64,000 nucleotides of DNA from Geofilum rhodophaeum (lineage in GTDB: Bacteria; Bacteroidota; Bacteroidia; Bacteroidales; Marinilabiliaceae), in NCBI RefSeq assembly GCF_002210225.1, contig NZ_MWUJ01000008.1, forward strand, positions 95,928-159,927. Reading direction: 5' to 3'. The number at the start of each line of letters is the position of its first letter. Position 1 is the first letter of the stretch. Below are positions 37,131-46,620 of the stretch, one piece after another. The notes below the pieces were generated by a model, which was given only the letters and a program-made list of their open reading frames with translations, was not told where the DNA came from and did no database searches. The position numbers and the translations under genes are program-made.

Positions 37131-38618
37131 TCATTCAACAATCCTGACACGATCAAGACTAAAGGTCCCATAAAAGGAATCAAACTGAACATAAGTCTCC
37201 TCAAATATAAAACCATCAGAGCCATCCACTTCAAGCATAGAACCACGACTCAGCGGAGTGGTTCTGGATAAAACGTCGGTCAACACAACTGCCCCCTTCT
37301 CCTGCAAACAAAGCAGCTCCTCTTTATGAACACCAAGCGGAAAAGTAAAGACACGATGCGCCACTGAATGACCGGAAACATAGTAGCAAATATTTGCAAC
37401 CACATTTTTATCGCTTAAAACAAAAACCTTATTAGGATGAGCGATTACAAAATCAGCAAGAGCTTTATCATTATTAAAATCCAAACGATTAGCAGGTAAA
37501 ATGGCCAACGAAGCATTCCAAACAAACATAGCCAATCCCAATTTCCACAAAATTCGATTTGGAAAATCAAAAAATCCAACCAGAACTAAGGGCAAAAGCA
37601 CTATAAGCACGACCATAAACTCGGCGTTCCCATGCGAGAAAAAGGCAAAGGCCAAATGCAAAACAAAAGCCAGGATATGCACTTTTACTGTAAGCGAAAT
37701 ATGCTGAAAGCTGATCATACGCATAAAGCGAAGGTCAAACAATGATAAAAATGCAAGCGACAAAGCAAAAATTGCCACCCCCCACAATAAAGGAAAGCCT
37801 TTCAAAAACAACAGAATATTACCATGAACCTGAAAGAAGGTTCTAAAAAGGCTGATTGGGGTCATAAGAAAGTTTCGGTAATCAATGGAAGCCTCAGCAC
37901 CATTACCATAAAAGTCATGTAAAACAAACCGCAATAAATCAACCACGCCCAACGCGCCTTCCTCATAAAAAAAATAAACCAACAAATAAACAAAGGGCAC
38001 GATTGAACTCACCGCCAGGAACGACCAAGCCAATCGACGTGATTTGTGCATCAATAAACCAACAAACAACGCAAACCACCAAAAAATTTGCAGTTGATGA
38101 AAAAGGCAAGCCAGGGAAGCAAAAAAAGCAGACAAAAACAGAAAATGGCTTTTACTTTTTCGAGAAAACAAAGCAAAGAATACCGACCCCAACAAGGAGA
38201 AAAAAATGGGAATCAGGTAGGTCTCATTTTCAACAGCAAAACGCCATAAGCCAAATGAACTCCCTACAAAAAATAACCAGCCGTTTATGGCTTTATTACT
38301 CAGCGACTGCAGATTCAAATACCATCTAAACACCAGAAGGATCCCAAATGCCGCTACCGCATTAAGCACCTTCATAAAGGCCAAAACATCTGCATTTATC
38401 CCAACAAGGCCTAAGGCCTTTAACAATACAAAACCCAAAGCATTGTACAACAAATGATGAGAACGAAACAAGTTGTACCCATACTTTATTTCCTCGGCGT
38501 AGCCCCAACCATCAACGGTAGAATTATTCGTAGGAAACAGCAGATAAACTAATAGAAAAAAAAATGGGAGCCCCCATTTTTTCAACCCAACGAGGAAGTA
38601 TGAATTATTAAATCGCAT
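37131..38618 (-). CDS. Polytopic membrane protein, GT-C glycosyltransferase-like
   Basis: The product is 495 residues with about ten to eleven membrane helices and a C-terminal soluble tail of about 110 residues. After the first helix, STVDGWGYAEEIKYGYNLFRSHHLLYNALGF resembles the first extracytoplasmic loop of GT-C transferases (acidic residues followed by HxLxY), as in DUF2723/TMEM260-like and mannosyltransferase-type proteins. Transfer of sugar from a lipid carrier is plausible but not shown. Codon use is clearly AT-richer than the lyase and receptor genes around it, suggesting separate acquisition. It sits between two chemoreceptor genes without operon partners. Confidence 0.6.
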   Translation of the reverse strand: MRFNNSYFLVGLKKWGLPFFFLLVYLLFPTNNSTVDGWGYAEEIKYGYNLFRSHHLLYNALGFVLLKALGLVGINADVLAFMKVLNAVAAFGILLVFRWYLNLQSLSNKAINGWLFFVGSSFGLWRFAVENETYLIPIFFSLLGSVFFALFSRKSKSHFLFLSAFFASLACLFHQLQIFWWFALFVGLLMHKSRRLAWSFLAVSSIVPFVYLLVYFFYEEGALGVVDLLRFVLHDFYGNGAEASIDYRNFLMTPISLFRTFFQVHGNILLFLKGFPLLWGVAIFALSLAFLSLFDLRFMRMISFQHISLTVKVHILAFVLHLAFAFFSHGNAEFMVVLIVLLPLVLVGFFDFPNRILWKLGLAMFVWNASLAILPANRLDFNNDKALADFVIAHPNKVFVLSDKNVVANICYYVSGHSVAHRVFTFPLGVHKEELLCLQEKGAVVLTDVLSRTTPLSRGSMLEVDGSDGFIFEETYVQFDSFYGTFSLDRVRIVE

Positions 38619-38804
38619 TTCGGGGAAACTATATATTATTTATTTGAAGAGCAGCGGACATTAACCGGCACAAAAATAACAGAATCCTTAATCATCAGCA
38701 ATTCAAAATACAATTTCCAAAGACCTGGCAACACTACAAATGCCATTCAAAACACTTAGCCTAACAAATAACATTTAGCTAACATCTCAATCCTTGATTC
38801 ATGC

Positions 38805-38812
38805 TACTTTTG
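38805..38812 (+). promoter_or_regulatory. Bacteroidota -7 box upstream of the second chemoreceptor
   Basis: TACTTTTG matches TAnnTTTG, 24 bases before the ATG at 38837. Confidence 0.45.
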
Positions 38813-38836
38813 GCACAGTATCAACCTTAACTATGT

Positions 38837-40744
38837 ATGAACTGGAATTCCTTACCCATTAAAAGCAAGCTGTCCTACAGCTTTTCGGCATTAACCGCCC
38901 TCTTTACAATAGGGGGCTTATTGATTATGACCACTCTAATAAACATAAACCAGTCGGCCGGGGAGATGCACAACAGCCATTTGCCCGCACTTACCCGCAT
39001 TAACAATTTGGCATCGACCTGGCAACAGGCCCTCTTTTACCTGCGAAGTTATACACAGCACAAAAATCCGGAATACTTTCTCAAAGCCCAGGAAATGCTG
39101 GATCAGACCGAGTATTGGAGTAAGCTTCAATTGCAGAAAGGCGGCCCGGAAACCAGATCCCTATCCGACTCCATCAACCAGGCGCTTCATAATTTCAGAA
39201 CGAAAAGCCAACTCGTTGAAAAAGCCATTGAAGGCATTGACCAAAACTACAACAAACTCGATTCGGCCATCAATAACCTCAGAACCTACAGCGACAATTA
39301 TCTGCAGCTACAGTACCAAAAACTAAAAAACGACGTAGATAAACAGGAGCCTGACCACATTATAAAGCGAAGGGCCGACAAAATTGAGTTGATGAGTCAA
39401 ATTGTTGCCACAGCTACCCAATTAAAAACCAGCATCGGCGAGGCTAATTTCAAGCACAATTATGCGCTTCTCGATAGTCTTCCGGCCTCGCTTAATGTGG
39501 TAAAAAACAATCTCGCGGTGCTTCGCCCCATAACTACCAAGCGCTACGATTTGGATGCTATGGTTGCTATTGAAGAGCTGGCCGACATTTGCAGATCTGC
39601 CATCAACCAGGTCATTAACAGCTACAACACAAGCAGTCGCCTTACCGACCACAACAACAATCAACAGGACCTGGCTTTGGTCCACCAATTACGCAACATT
39701 ACCGAACAGCAAGTGCTCAACCAGGCTGCATCGTACCAAAAACAAACACAACGCGCACAATTTATCTGGTGGATCATCATCCTGCTGGTAGGTGGAACAG
39801 GCGCAATACTGGCACTGCGGCTGAGCGCTTCCTTAAGCAAACCCCTCATCAATCTTGCGAAAATTTCTGCCTATCAGGAACAGGGCTTTTTTCCCAGATT
39901 TGAACGCCTGGCCAGGAAAGATGAAATCGGCACCTTGACCAACATCATGCAATCGGGTCAGGAAAAAACACGGAACTTGGTAGAAAGCCTGCAAAACATC
40001 GCGTCCACCATTGACCGACTGATCAACCAGCTGCACCTACGCAGTGTTAAACTGGATAAAGCCAGCTCCACTCAGTCAAATAATGCCCAGTATATAGCCA
40101 ACAACCTTAATGCCATCGCCCAACTATCGGAGACCAACGCACGAAATGCAGCAAAGGGTGTTGTCGAAATTAAAAAAGCATCATCCGTTGTTGCCACCTA
40201 TACCCAACAAACAAAACACTCCCTTGCCACCCTTCAAAACCTTATGAATCATTCGGACAACATTGCTCATTTAGCCCAACAGAGCTATATCTTGTCGTTG
40301 AATGCTTCAGTTGAGGCAGCCAGAGACAATTCCAGTCTGCAAAGCAAAGGATTTGCAGTTATCGCCCAAAACATGCGAGTGCTGGCCGAAAACGTACGCG
40401 ACCTTTCCCAACAAATGAGCAAACTTAGCGCACAAGGTCGTGAAAGCTCCAACAGTACCCTCAACCAAGCCGAAGAGGTGCAGCTGTCCATACAGAAAGC
40501 CATAGCTCTGTTTTCAGATTTATCGGAAGGCGCTCAAGGCCAAAACCAAGCCGTAAACAACATCATGAATGCCGCAAAAGAATTTAACCATTACAGCTCG
40601 GCAAACACCGGAATCGCTACAGAAATGGCTGGCGAGGCAGCCCAGCTCGGCCAATTGTCTCGACAGCTTTATCAGCTGCTCGAGTTTTACCGAACCGACG
40701 ACATTATTGTCACGGAAACACCGCATCTGAATAAGGTGCTGTAA
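38837..40744 (+). CDS. Divergent methyl-accepting chemotaxis-like protein
   Basis: Receptor-like protein of 635 residues. Membrane helix 1 is at about 14-37, and a long all-helical extracytoplasmic region (about 40-310) fits a four-helix-bundle or helical-bimodular sensor rather than Cache. Helix 2 is at about 313-333 (FIWWIIILLVGGTGAILAL), followed by a HAMP-like stretch and coiled coil. The signalling tip is degenerate: [40 protein letters not shown] keeps [10 protein letters not shown] but has lost the FQTN and AGEHG parts that contact CheA/CheW. It may signal to a different partner or be losing function. The frame is intact throughout. Confidence 0.8.
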   Translation: MNWNSLPIKSKLSYSFSALTALFTIGGLLIMTTLININQSAGEMHNSHLPALTRINNLASTWQQALFYLRSYTQHKNPEYFLKAQEMLDQTEYWSKLQLQKGGPETRSLSDSINQALHNFRTKSQLVEKAIEGIDQNYNKLDSAINNLRTYSDNYLQLQYQKLKNDVDKQEPDHIIKRRADKIELMSQIVATATQLKTSIGEANFKHNYALLDSLPASLNVVKNNLAVLRPITTKRYDLDAMVAIEELADICRSAINQVINSYNTSSRLTDHNNNQQDLALVHQLRNITEQQVLNQAASYQKQTQRAQFIWWIIILLVGGTGAILALRLSASLSKPLINLAKISAYQEQGFFPRFERLARKDEIGTLTNIMQSGQEKTRNLVESLQNIASTIDRLINQLHLRSVKLDKASSTQSNNAQYIANNLNAIAQLSETNARNAAKGVVEIKKASSVVATYTQQTKHSLATLQNLMNHSDNIAHLAQQSYILSLNASVEAARDNSSLQSKGFAVIAQNMRVLAENVRDLSQQMSKLSAQGRESSNSTLNQAEEVQLSIQKAIALFSDLSEGAQGQNQAVNNIMNAAKEFNHYSSANTGIATEMAGEAAQLGQLSRQLYQLLEFYRTDDIIVTETPHLNKVL

Positions 40745-41001
40745 GAAAATTCAGGGAAGAACTTTGAGCCACAATAGCAAGAAATAGCTTTCCCACTTTT
40801 TCAAAGCCAGAAACTAAAGGGCATCAAAACAAGGACTTTATACTCTTCTATAAGTTTAACCCCAACAAATAGGTAGAAACATTTAGGGATGGACCCTTCG
40901 ACCAGACTCGGCCTAAATTCGAAAACCACAGCACTTTAAGCTTAATAACCCAACGGATAACATCTCGCTAACGGTCTAATCAAAAGCATCAATGATGGGG
41001 A

Positions 41002-43851
41002 TTGGGCCTTAAGAAAGCCCAGTCTAACTTTGTCCAAAGAAAAAAGAAAGCAACATTGGGCAAGCAAAACACCTCAAAATATTCCAACAGGCTACCAAAG
41101 AAATCAAAACTACTGCAAGCAATTATTGGTAGTTTACTTCTTTGGCTGTCCCCTCAGGCAATTTGGGGTAAAAGCCCTTTGACGTATAGCGGCCAGGTGG
41201 TAGATGCATCAAGCTCAAAAGCAATACCTATGGTAGCCATAGGAATAAAAGAAACGAATCAATGGCTCTATACCAACAGCGAAGGTCGATTTAAATTCAC
41301 CACTCTGCCCCCCTCCCCATTTTCGCTCCAGATCCGGTGCCTGGGCTATCAAACCCTCGAAATCTCCATAATTGAGCTACCTACCGAATTCCAGACCATT
41401 ACTTTGCACACGCAAAACCTGAACATCCAGGAGATTACCGTAACCGCAACCGAAAAGCAGGGCGAAAGCGGTACGTCAGTGATCGACCAACAAGCCATGC
41501 AGCACCTGCAACCCTCAGGTTTTGGCGATTTACTGGAACTCTTGCCCGGATACCGATGGGAGGCCCAGGACTTATCACAAACCAGCACAATAAAATTGCG
41601 TCAGGCTGGTGACGATGCAAATACAGCTCTGGGCACGGCCTTTTACATCGATGGTATTCCCTTAACTCCCGATGCAGAGCTTCAGGGAAACAACCTGTCA
41701 TCAGGCGATCTTAAACTCTCGGGGCGCCTCAATGCAGGCCAGGGCATTGACCTGCGCAGTCTGGCTACCGACGATATCGAACGTGTAGAAATCATCAGGG
41801 GTTTACCCTCGGTAAAATACGGCAACCTGTCCACCGGAGCGGTAATTCTAAACCGGAAATGGGGAGCCAGCCCCTTAAATTTTAGGGCCAAAGCCGACCT
41901 AAAAAACAAGGTGCTCGCACTAAACAAGGGCTTTACTCTAAAAGAGCATTCCAGCACCCTCAACCTAAGCACCGAAATACTTAGCTACAAAGCCGACCCT
42001 CGAAATCCGCTCGAAAACTATATGCGCAGCCAATCGACCCTAAAGTACGCCCGAAATATTGAAATTGGGGATGGCTCCCTGATAATTAAAGGCGGACTGG
42101 ACTTCCTCGCAACCATCGATCGTGAAAAGGAAGACCCTGAGTTGAATTATGGCTTAACCGACACTTATAAACATAAGCGAAACAAAACCGGGATCAACTT
42201 GCAAACCGAACTGAGCCTGCCTGGCACATGGAACAAAAACACAACTTTTAAAACAGCGGTCGACTACAGCCAAAACAAACTCACCCGGGAGCGAATGGTT
42301 TCCTTAACAGGACCTCAACCCCAACCCATAGCCACAACCACAGGAAAAAGCGACGCGCTTTATCTTCCAACACAGTACATGGCCTGGTTTGAGCGAGACG
42401 ACCAGCCCCTTAACACCTTTACCTCCCTGGATTTCAATCTTGCCAGAGCATGGGATAGTCTTCGGCTCAACATCAGCACCGGAGCCGAATGGCGCAACCA
42501 CAGAAACCTGGGGCAGGGGGATCGGTTCGATCCGAGGCGCCCAATATCACCGGGCCAGGGTGGACGCCCCTACAACTTCAGTAAAATTCCTACCCTGCAC
42601 AACCTGGGTGCTTACATCGAAACAGAACTTAGCATTCTACTTGGAAAACACCAAATAAAACTACGCCCCGGAGTCCGACTCAGCAGTATGACGGGACTCT
42701 CACAAAACTATGCAATAAATGGCATCGTATATGACGACTGGCGAACACAGGCTACCTACAGCTTCTCCGGACGCACGCTGAATGAAAAACCTGTACGCTT
42801 TGCTCTTCATACGGCATGGGGACAATTATCACGGATGCCCAACATGGTTCACCTCTACCCACAGGAAAAATATCGGGATATTGTTGAACTCAACTATTTC
42901 TCTCAAAACCCCGATTTGCGACGACTGTATGTGCTAACCACAGTTGAAGATGTTCGCAATTACGACCTGAAACCTGCACGCAACTTAAAAAAGGAAATAG
43001 GAATGGAACTGCGCATAGGAACAGCAAGTCTATCCGTTACGGCCTTTGAAGAAGAAATGCAAAACGGCATAGTGGCAGCATCCAGTTACAAGGCGCAGCA
43101 ATACGATTATTACGAACCGTCTTCTGTTTCGCCAGAAAACCTTGACGGACCACCTGCCTTGTCGTTGTTTTCAAAGGAGGTACGCTCCAACTTATTCAGC
43201 TATACCCAATACACCAATGGGGCAACACTAATAAAAAGAGGCATCGAGTACCAGCTTCAGACACCCAAAATTTCGAGCCTCCACACACGCATCAGCATCA
43301 GCGGTGCCTGGTTCAAAACCTGCTACGACATATCCCTTCCCGAATACATCGACCGCTCGTTTTATTACGGTGGGAAGGAATACCCGTACGTAGGGGTTTT
43401 TAATACCAGCTTCAGTCAAAGCCAGGATAAAGCCCTACACAACACCAATTTGCAGGCAGACACCCATCTTACGCAGCACCGACTGTTGTTATCGCTAAGC
43501 CTGCAAACCACCTGGTACGAAAAGCGTCAGTATGTTCCATACAACGGTACTCCGGTGGCTTATCTGGACAACCATGGCATCTACCATACATACAACCAGG
43601 CCGATGCCAGCGACCCCATGCTCCGCCTTCTTCAGCGCAGCTTCACTCCCTACCATTTCGACGAGCAAAAAACAGCCATCGACCTGGGAATAAACCTCAA
43701 AGTGCGTAAAGAAATTGGAGACAACCTCAGTTTTGCCTTTTATGTAAACCGCCTCCTCAATTATCTGCCTGAGTACCAAAGCTACACAGGTGCTACAGTT
43801 ATTCGAAACAAACAACCCTATTTTGGAATAGAATTAAAACTAACCATCTAA
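41002..43851 (+). CDS. TonB-dependent receptor with carboxypeptidase-like N-terminal domain
   Basis: Outer-membrane active transporter, about 949 residues. A signal-peptide-like stretch (LLQAIIGSLLLWLSPQAIWG, about 38-57) is followed by a CarboxypepD_reg-like domain (about 60-140, TYSGQVVDASSSKAIPMVAIGI), a plug (about 150-300, DDIERVEIIRGLPSVKYGNLSTGAVIL) and a 22-strand barrel. The C-terminus ends IELKLTI, the usual aromatic/hydrophobic barrel end. The start is problematic: the frame opens at 40996 and contains no ATG before the mature domain. TTG at 41002 is used here, and TTG near 41056 is an alternative nearer the signal peptide. It is followed by DUF4876 and DUF6850 genes, a partnership typical of the phylum. 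The substrate is unknown. Confidence 0.85.
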   Translation: MGLKKAQSNFVQRKKKATLGKQNTSKYSNRLPKKSKLLQAIIGSLLLWLSPQAIWGKSPLTYSGQVVDASSSKAIPMVAIGIKETNQWLYTNSEGRFKFTTLPPSPFSLQIRCLGYQTLEISIIELPTEFQTITLHTQNLNIQEITVTATEKQGESGTSVIDQQAMQHLQPSGFGDLLELLPGYRWEAQDLSQTSTIKLRQAGDDANTALGTAFYIDGIPLTPDAELQGNNLSSGDLKLSGRLNAGQGIDLRSLATDDIERVEIIRGLPSVKYGNLSTGAVILNRKWGASPLNFRAKADLKNKVLALNKGFTLKEHSSTLNLSTEILSYKADPRNPLENYMRSQSTLKYARNIEIGDGSLIIKGGLDFLATIDREKEDPELNYGLTDTYKHKRNKTGINLQTELSLPGTWNKNTTFKTAVDYSQNKLTRERMVSLTGPQPQPIATTTGKSDALYLPTQYMAWFERDDQPLNTFTSLDFNLARAWDSLRLNISTGAEWRNHRNLGQGDRFDPRRPISPGQGGRPYNFSKIPTLHNLGAYIETELSILLGKHQIKLRPGVRLSSMTGLSQNYAINGIVYDDWRTQATYSFSGRTLNEKPVRFALHTAWGQLSRMPNMVHLYPQEKYRDIVELNYFSQNPDLRRLYVLTTVEDVRNYDLKPARNLKKEIGMELRIGTASLSVTAFEEEMQNGIVAASSYKAQQYDYYEPSSVSPENLDGPPALSLFSKEVRSNLFSYTQYTNGATLIKRGIEYQLQTPKISSLHTRISISGAWFKTCYDISLPEYIDRSFYYGGKEYPYVGVFNTSFSQSQDKALHNTNLQADTHLTQHRLLLSLSLQTTWYEKRQYVPYNGTPVAYLDNHGIYHTYNQADASDPMLRLLQRSFTPYHFDEQKTAIDLGINLKVRKEIGDNLSFAFYVNRLLNYLPEYQSYTGATVIRNKQPYFGIELKLTI

Positions 43852-43863
43852 TAAACAGCAATT

Positions 43864-45057
43864 ATGAAACAAATCAAATGGGCCCTGGTCATAGCAAGCA
43901 CACTCCTTTGGGGTGCCTGCACCGACAACGAAACACCCACAACAGAAGTGACTATAACAGTGGAAATGCCAGAAGTTATGCGCACGGGAACCTCTCCTGA
44001 AGGATTGACCATTGAAATTACCAATGTAGGCAACGGCCGTACTTACTCTGGAGAGACCGATCCGTCAGGCGCTTTCAACTCAATTGTGGAAGAAGGGGTG
44101 TACAACATTGTAGTATCCGGCGAAAAAAGCTACACCTCAGCAATTGGCGCCGACCAATTTGAACAAACCGTTACGCTTAAAGGTCTGGTCGAGAACATCA
44201 GTATCAGTGGCAGCTGGATGGAGTCAGAAGTCGCGCTGTTTATTGCACCCGCAAGCAGCGGCTGGGTATTTAAAGAGCTTTACGTTACGGGCTCACAAAC
44301 ACCGGAAGGGAAGAGCTATTATAAGGACAAATATTTCGAAATTTACAACAACAGCAATGAGGTATTGTATGCCGACGGACTCTCGTTGGGGGAGTCGGAC
44401 CACACCACTTCTTCGGCTCTGAACATCTGGGCAGACCTCATCAACGATCACTTTGTAACCCAAGTGGTTTACACCGTACCTGGCGGGGGAAGCGATTATC
44501 CTGTTCAACCCGGAGAAAGCATCATTTTGGCCGATGTTGCCATCGACCACCGCAACGACAACACCCAGTCCTATGACCTGTCCACAGCAAATTTCGAATG
44601 GTACGACGACCATGTCCTGGATGTAGATGTCCCCGAAATCCCCAACCTTATCAAAAACTTCAGCGCATCAGCCAGCATCTGGACACCACACAACCGGGGA
44701 TTCAAATCCTACGTCATATTTAAGCCCGAAGGCAGTATGGAGAGCTATCTGGCAAACAATATGATTGAGAAACAGAACGCCAACGGATCTACATCAATTC
44801 GTTACAAAGTGGCCAACAGCATTATTTTAGATGCCGTGGAAATGGGCACTCCGTCCGACTTTCAAAGCAAAGCACTGAGCGCAGCCCTTGATCTCAGCTA
44901 CATCAACTGCGGAGACGGCGACGACAGTCGTTATGGAAAGGTGGTCAGACGCAAAATTCAGACCATCGAGAACGGCCGGGTAATATACATGGACACCAAT
45001 CATTCAGCCGTTGACTTTTTAAGCACCGTAAGCCCCAAGCCCGGTGTTATTGAATAA
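43864..45057 (+). CDS. DUF4876 lipoprotein
   Basis: Predicted surface or outer-membrane lipoprotein of 397 residues. The signal peptide ends LLWGACTDN, with the lipid cysteine at residue 20. A beta-rich N-terminal domain (about 25-115) looks like a carboxypeptidase-regulatory or SpaA-type sandwich (GLTIEITNVGNGRTYSG, DPSGAFNSIVEEGVYNIVVSG). The DUF4876 domain follows (about 130-397), with FKELYVTGSQTPEGKSYYKD, YFEIYNNSNEVLYADGLSL and a late GDGDDSRYGKVVRRK. It resembles a lamin-tail-like fold by its ELYV...YFEIYNN pattern. It begins 12 bases after the TonB receptor and 16 before DUF6850. A role as substrate-capturing partner of the receptor is inferred from position. Confidence 0.85.
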   Translation: MKQIKWALVIASTLLWGACTDNETPTTEVTITVEMPEVMRTGTSPEGLTIEITNVGNGRTYSGETDPSGAFNSIVEEGVYNIVVSGEKSYTSAIGADQFEQTVTLKGLVENISISGSWMESEVALFIAPASSGWVFKELYVTGSQTPEGKSYYKDKYFEIYNNSNEVLYADGLSLGESDHTTSSALNIWADLINDHFVTQVVYTVPGGGSDYPVQPGESIILADVAIDHRNDNTQSYDLSTANFEWYDDHVLDVDVPEIPNLIKNFSASASIWTPHNRGFKSYVIFKPEGSMESYLANNMIEKQNANGSTSIRYKVANSIILDAVEMGTPSDFQSKALSAALDLSYINCGDGDDSRYGKVVRRKIQTIENGRVIYMDTNHSAVDFLSTVSPKPGVIE

Positions 45058-45073
45058 AGTGTAAGAAGCATCA

Positions 45074-46594
45074 ATGCCACAAAAACTCGTCCTTTTGTTT
45101 GTTCTATTCGTATGCCATGCGAAAATGCAGGGAGCCGACACCTTGTCGGTTCCCCTGCATTACTACCAGCGGCACTCGTCAGAAACACTTATATTGAGTA
45201 TGGGAGATGAGAACCCTGCACTCCATCATTTTTACCCTCTGCCGGGTTACACCGAAATAGCTGCCGGAGTTCTGCATCAAAACCTGGGAGAACAGCGCTA
45301 TAATTTTCAAGGCAAAACCCAAACACTATTTGAGGCAAAAGCAGCAGGCCTGACTCAAAGAACAAAAACAAGACTCTTTGGGAGCGCCGCCTACCAGAGT
45401 GGCAAGGAAGACCAAATAAAATGGACCTATGTTGAAGACGAGCAACGAATTGGTCCCTACCAGGTTGCCGACAGTTCTTCAGGCAACAAAGAATTCGAAT
45501 CCTATCTGCTTCAGGGAGGGCTTTCATGGGAGAATCCACTGGGTGTATTGGGCCTGTCTGCCCAATACCGGGCAAACAACAACTACCGCACGAAAAATCC
45601 ACGTAGTCACTCGGTGGTTTCTGATTTCAAAATACAAGCTGGATGGACCTGCAACCTGGGAAAAAATTATCGTGGAGGCTTGTCTGTTCAGGCCGGCAAC
45701 TACCAGCAATTCCTGAGCATAGCCAATATGCCCAACGAGCGCAAGGACTTGTTCTATTTTATGTACGGCTACGGCTATTTCAATCAAAGCATTTCGGGTA
45801 CAAATGCCAACTATAGTGTCGACTACACGGGCAATAGTTACGGAGTCGCTCTGCAGCTGATCCCAAGCCTTATCAGGGGCTGGTTTTTTAACGGCAGCTA
45901 CCATCAGGAAACCACGGACGCCCTTTATGCCAGTCGCACCAGAGGCAGTTATCAGGTGCATCAACTCCAACTGAAGCTTGGCCATCAATGGCAAAGTGAA
46001 GGCAGCACACACCGAGGAGGCCTCAAATACAAGTCCTTTTCGGGTTTGGGTACCGAATACTATTATCAGACTGTGGTCACCGACAGCAGCACCAACAGTT
46101 CAGAAAGTCGACTGCTTTCGAGAAGTGCAAAATACAAAGAAAAACATCAGCTGTATGCGCTGTTTCTAAACAGTTACCTGAGCCACGGCAACCTTAAAAT
46201 CAACCCAAAGGTCGAAGGCGGAGTTCAGTCTTTTCAATCGAGCTACAAAACCACTCCTTACTGCGAGCAGACAAAACACTGGTTTGCTCAGGGCCATCTG
46301 GATTTATATAAAATTCAGGCTGCCAGCATGTCGGGAATTATCCTAAGCCTTAATTACGAACAATTGATCACCAGCAAATTAATAAGCAACGGCGCCAATC
46401 GCATAGTACAGAACACACTTATACCCAACCATACTGCCAGAAGGGCAAATCGTTACTCCGCCCTGGTTGGTTTCCGGCATACACGTAACATCTGGACCAA
46501 TGCCGCCTGTGGCCTAGAAGCCAGCTTTAATCTTAGCTCTATCTATAATCAAACAACCACCGCAATGGAGGTGACGCTCGCCTTGTGGCTGTAA
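45074..46594 (+). CDS. DUF6850-type outer-membrane beta-barrel protein
   Basis: The product is 506 residues. A signal peptide (MPQKLVLLFVLFVCHAKMQG) is followed by alternating amphipathic strands with many aromatic residues, as in a transmembrane barrel (YFMYGYGYFNQSISG, VALQLIPSLIRGWFFNGSYH, EVTLALWL at the C-terminus). It ends in the aromatic and hydrophobic residues required for barrel assembly. It resembles DUF6850 outer-membrane proteins that accompany TonB receptor/DUF4876 pairs. The function is unknown; a second pore or an accessory to the receptor is possible. It is followed 26 bases later by the ABC ATPase gene. Confidence 0.75.
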   Translation: MPQKLVLLFVLFVCHAKMQGADTLSVPLHYYQRHSSETLILSMGDENPALHHFYPLPGYTEIAAGVLHQNLGEQRYNFQGKTQTLFEAKAAGLTQRTKTRLFGSAAYQSGKEDQIKWTYVEDEQRIGPYQVADSSSGNKEFESYLLQGGLSWENPLGVLGLSAQYRANNNYRTKNPRSHSVVSDFKIQAGWTCNLGKNYRGGLSVQAGNYQQFLSIANMPNERKDLFYFMYGYGYFNQSISGTNANYSVDYTGNSYGVALQLIPSLIRGWFFNGSYHQETTDALYASRTRGSYQVHQLQLKLGHQWQSEGSTHRGGLKYKSFSGLGTEYYYQTVVTDSSTNSSESRLLSRSAKYKEKHQLYALFLNSYLSHGNLKINPKVEGGVQSFQSSYKTTPYCEQTKHWFAQGHLDLYKIQAASMSGIILSLNYEQLITSKLISNGANRIVQNTLIPNHTARRANRYSALVGFRHTRNIWTNAACGLEASFNLSSIYNQTTTAMEVTLALWL

Positions 46595-46620
46595 GACAAT
46601 AAAAAACATCTTAAATACAA

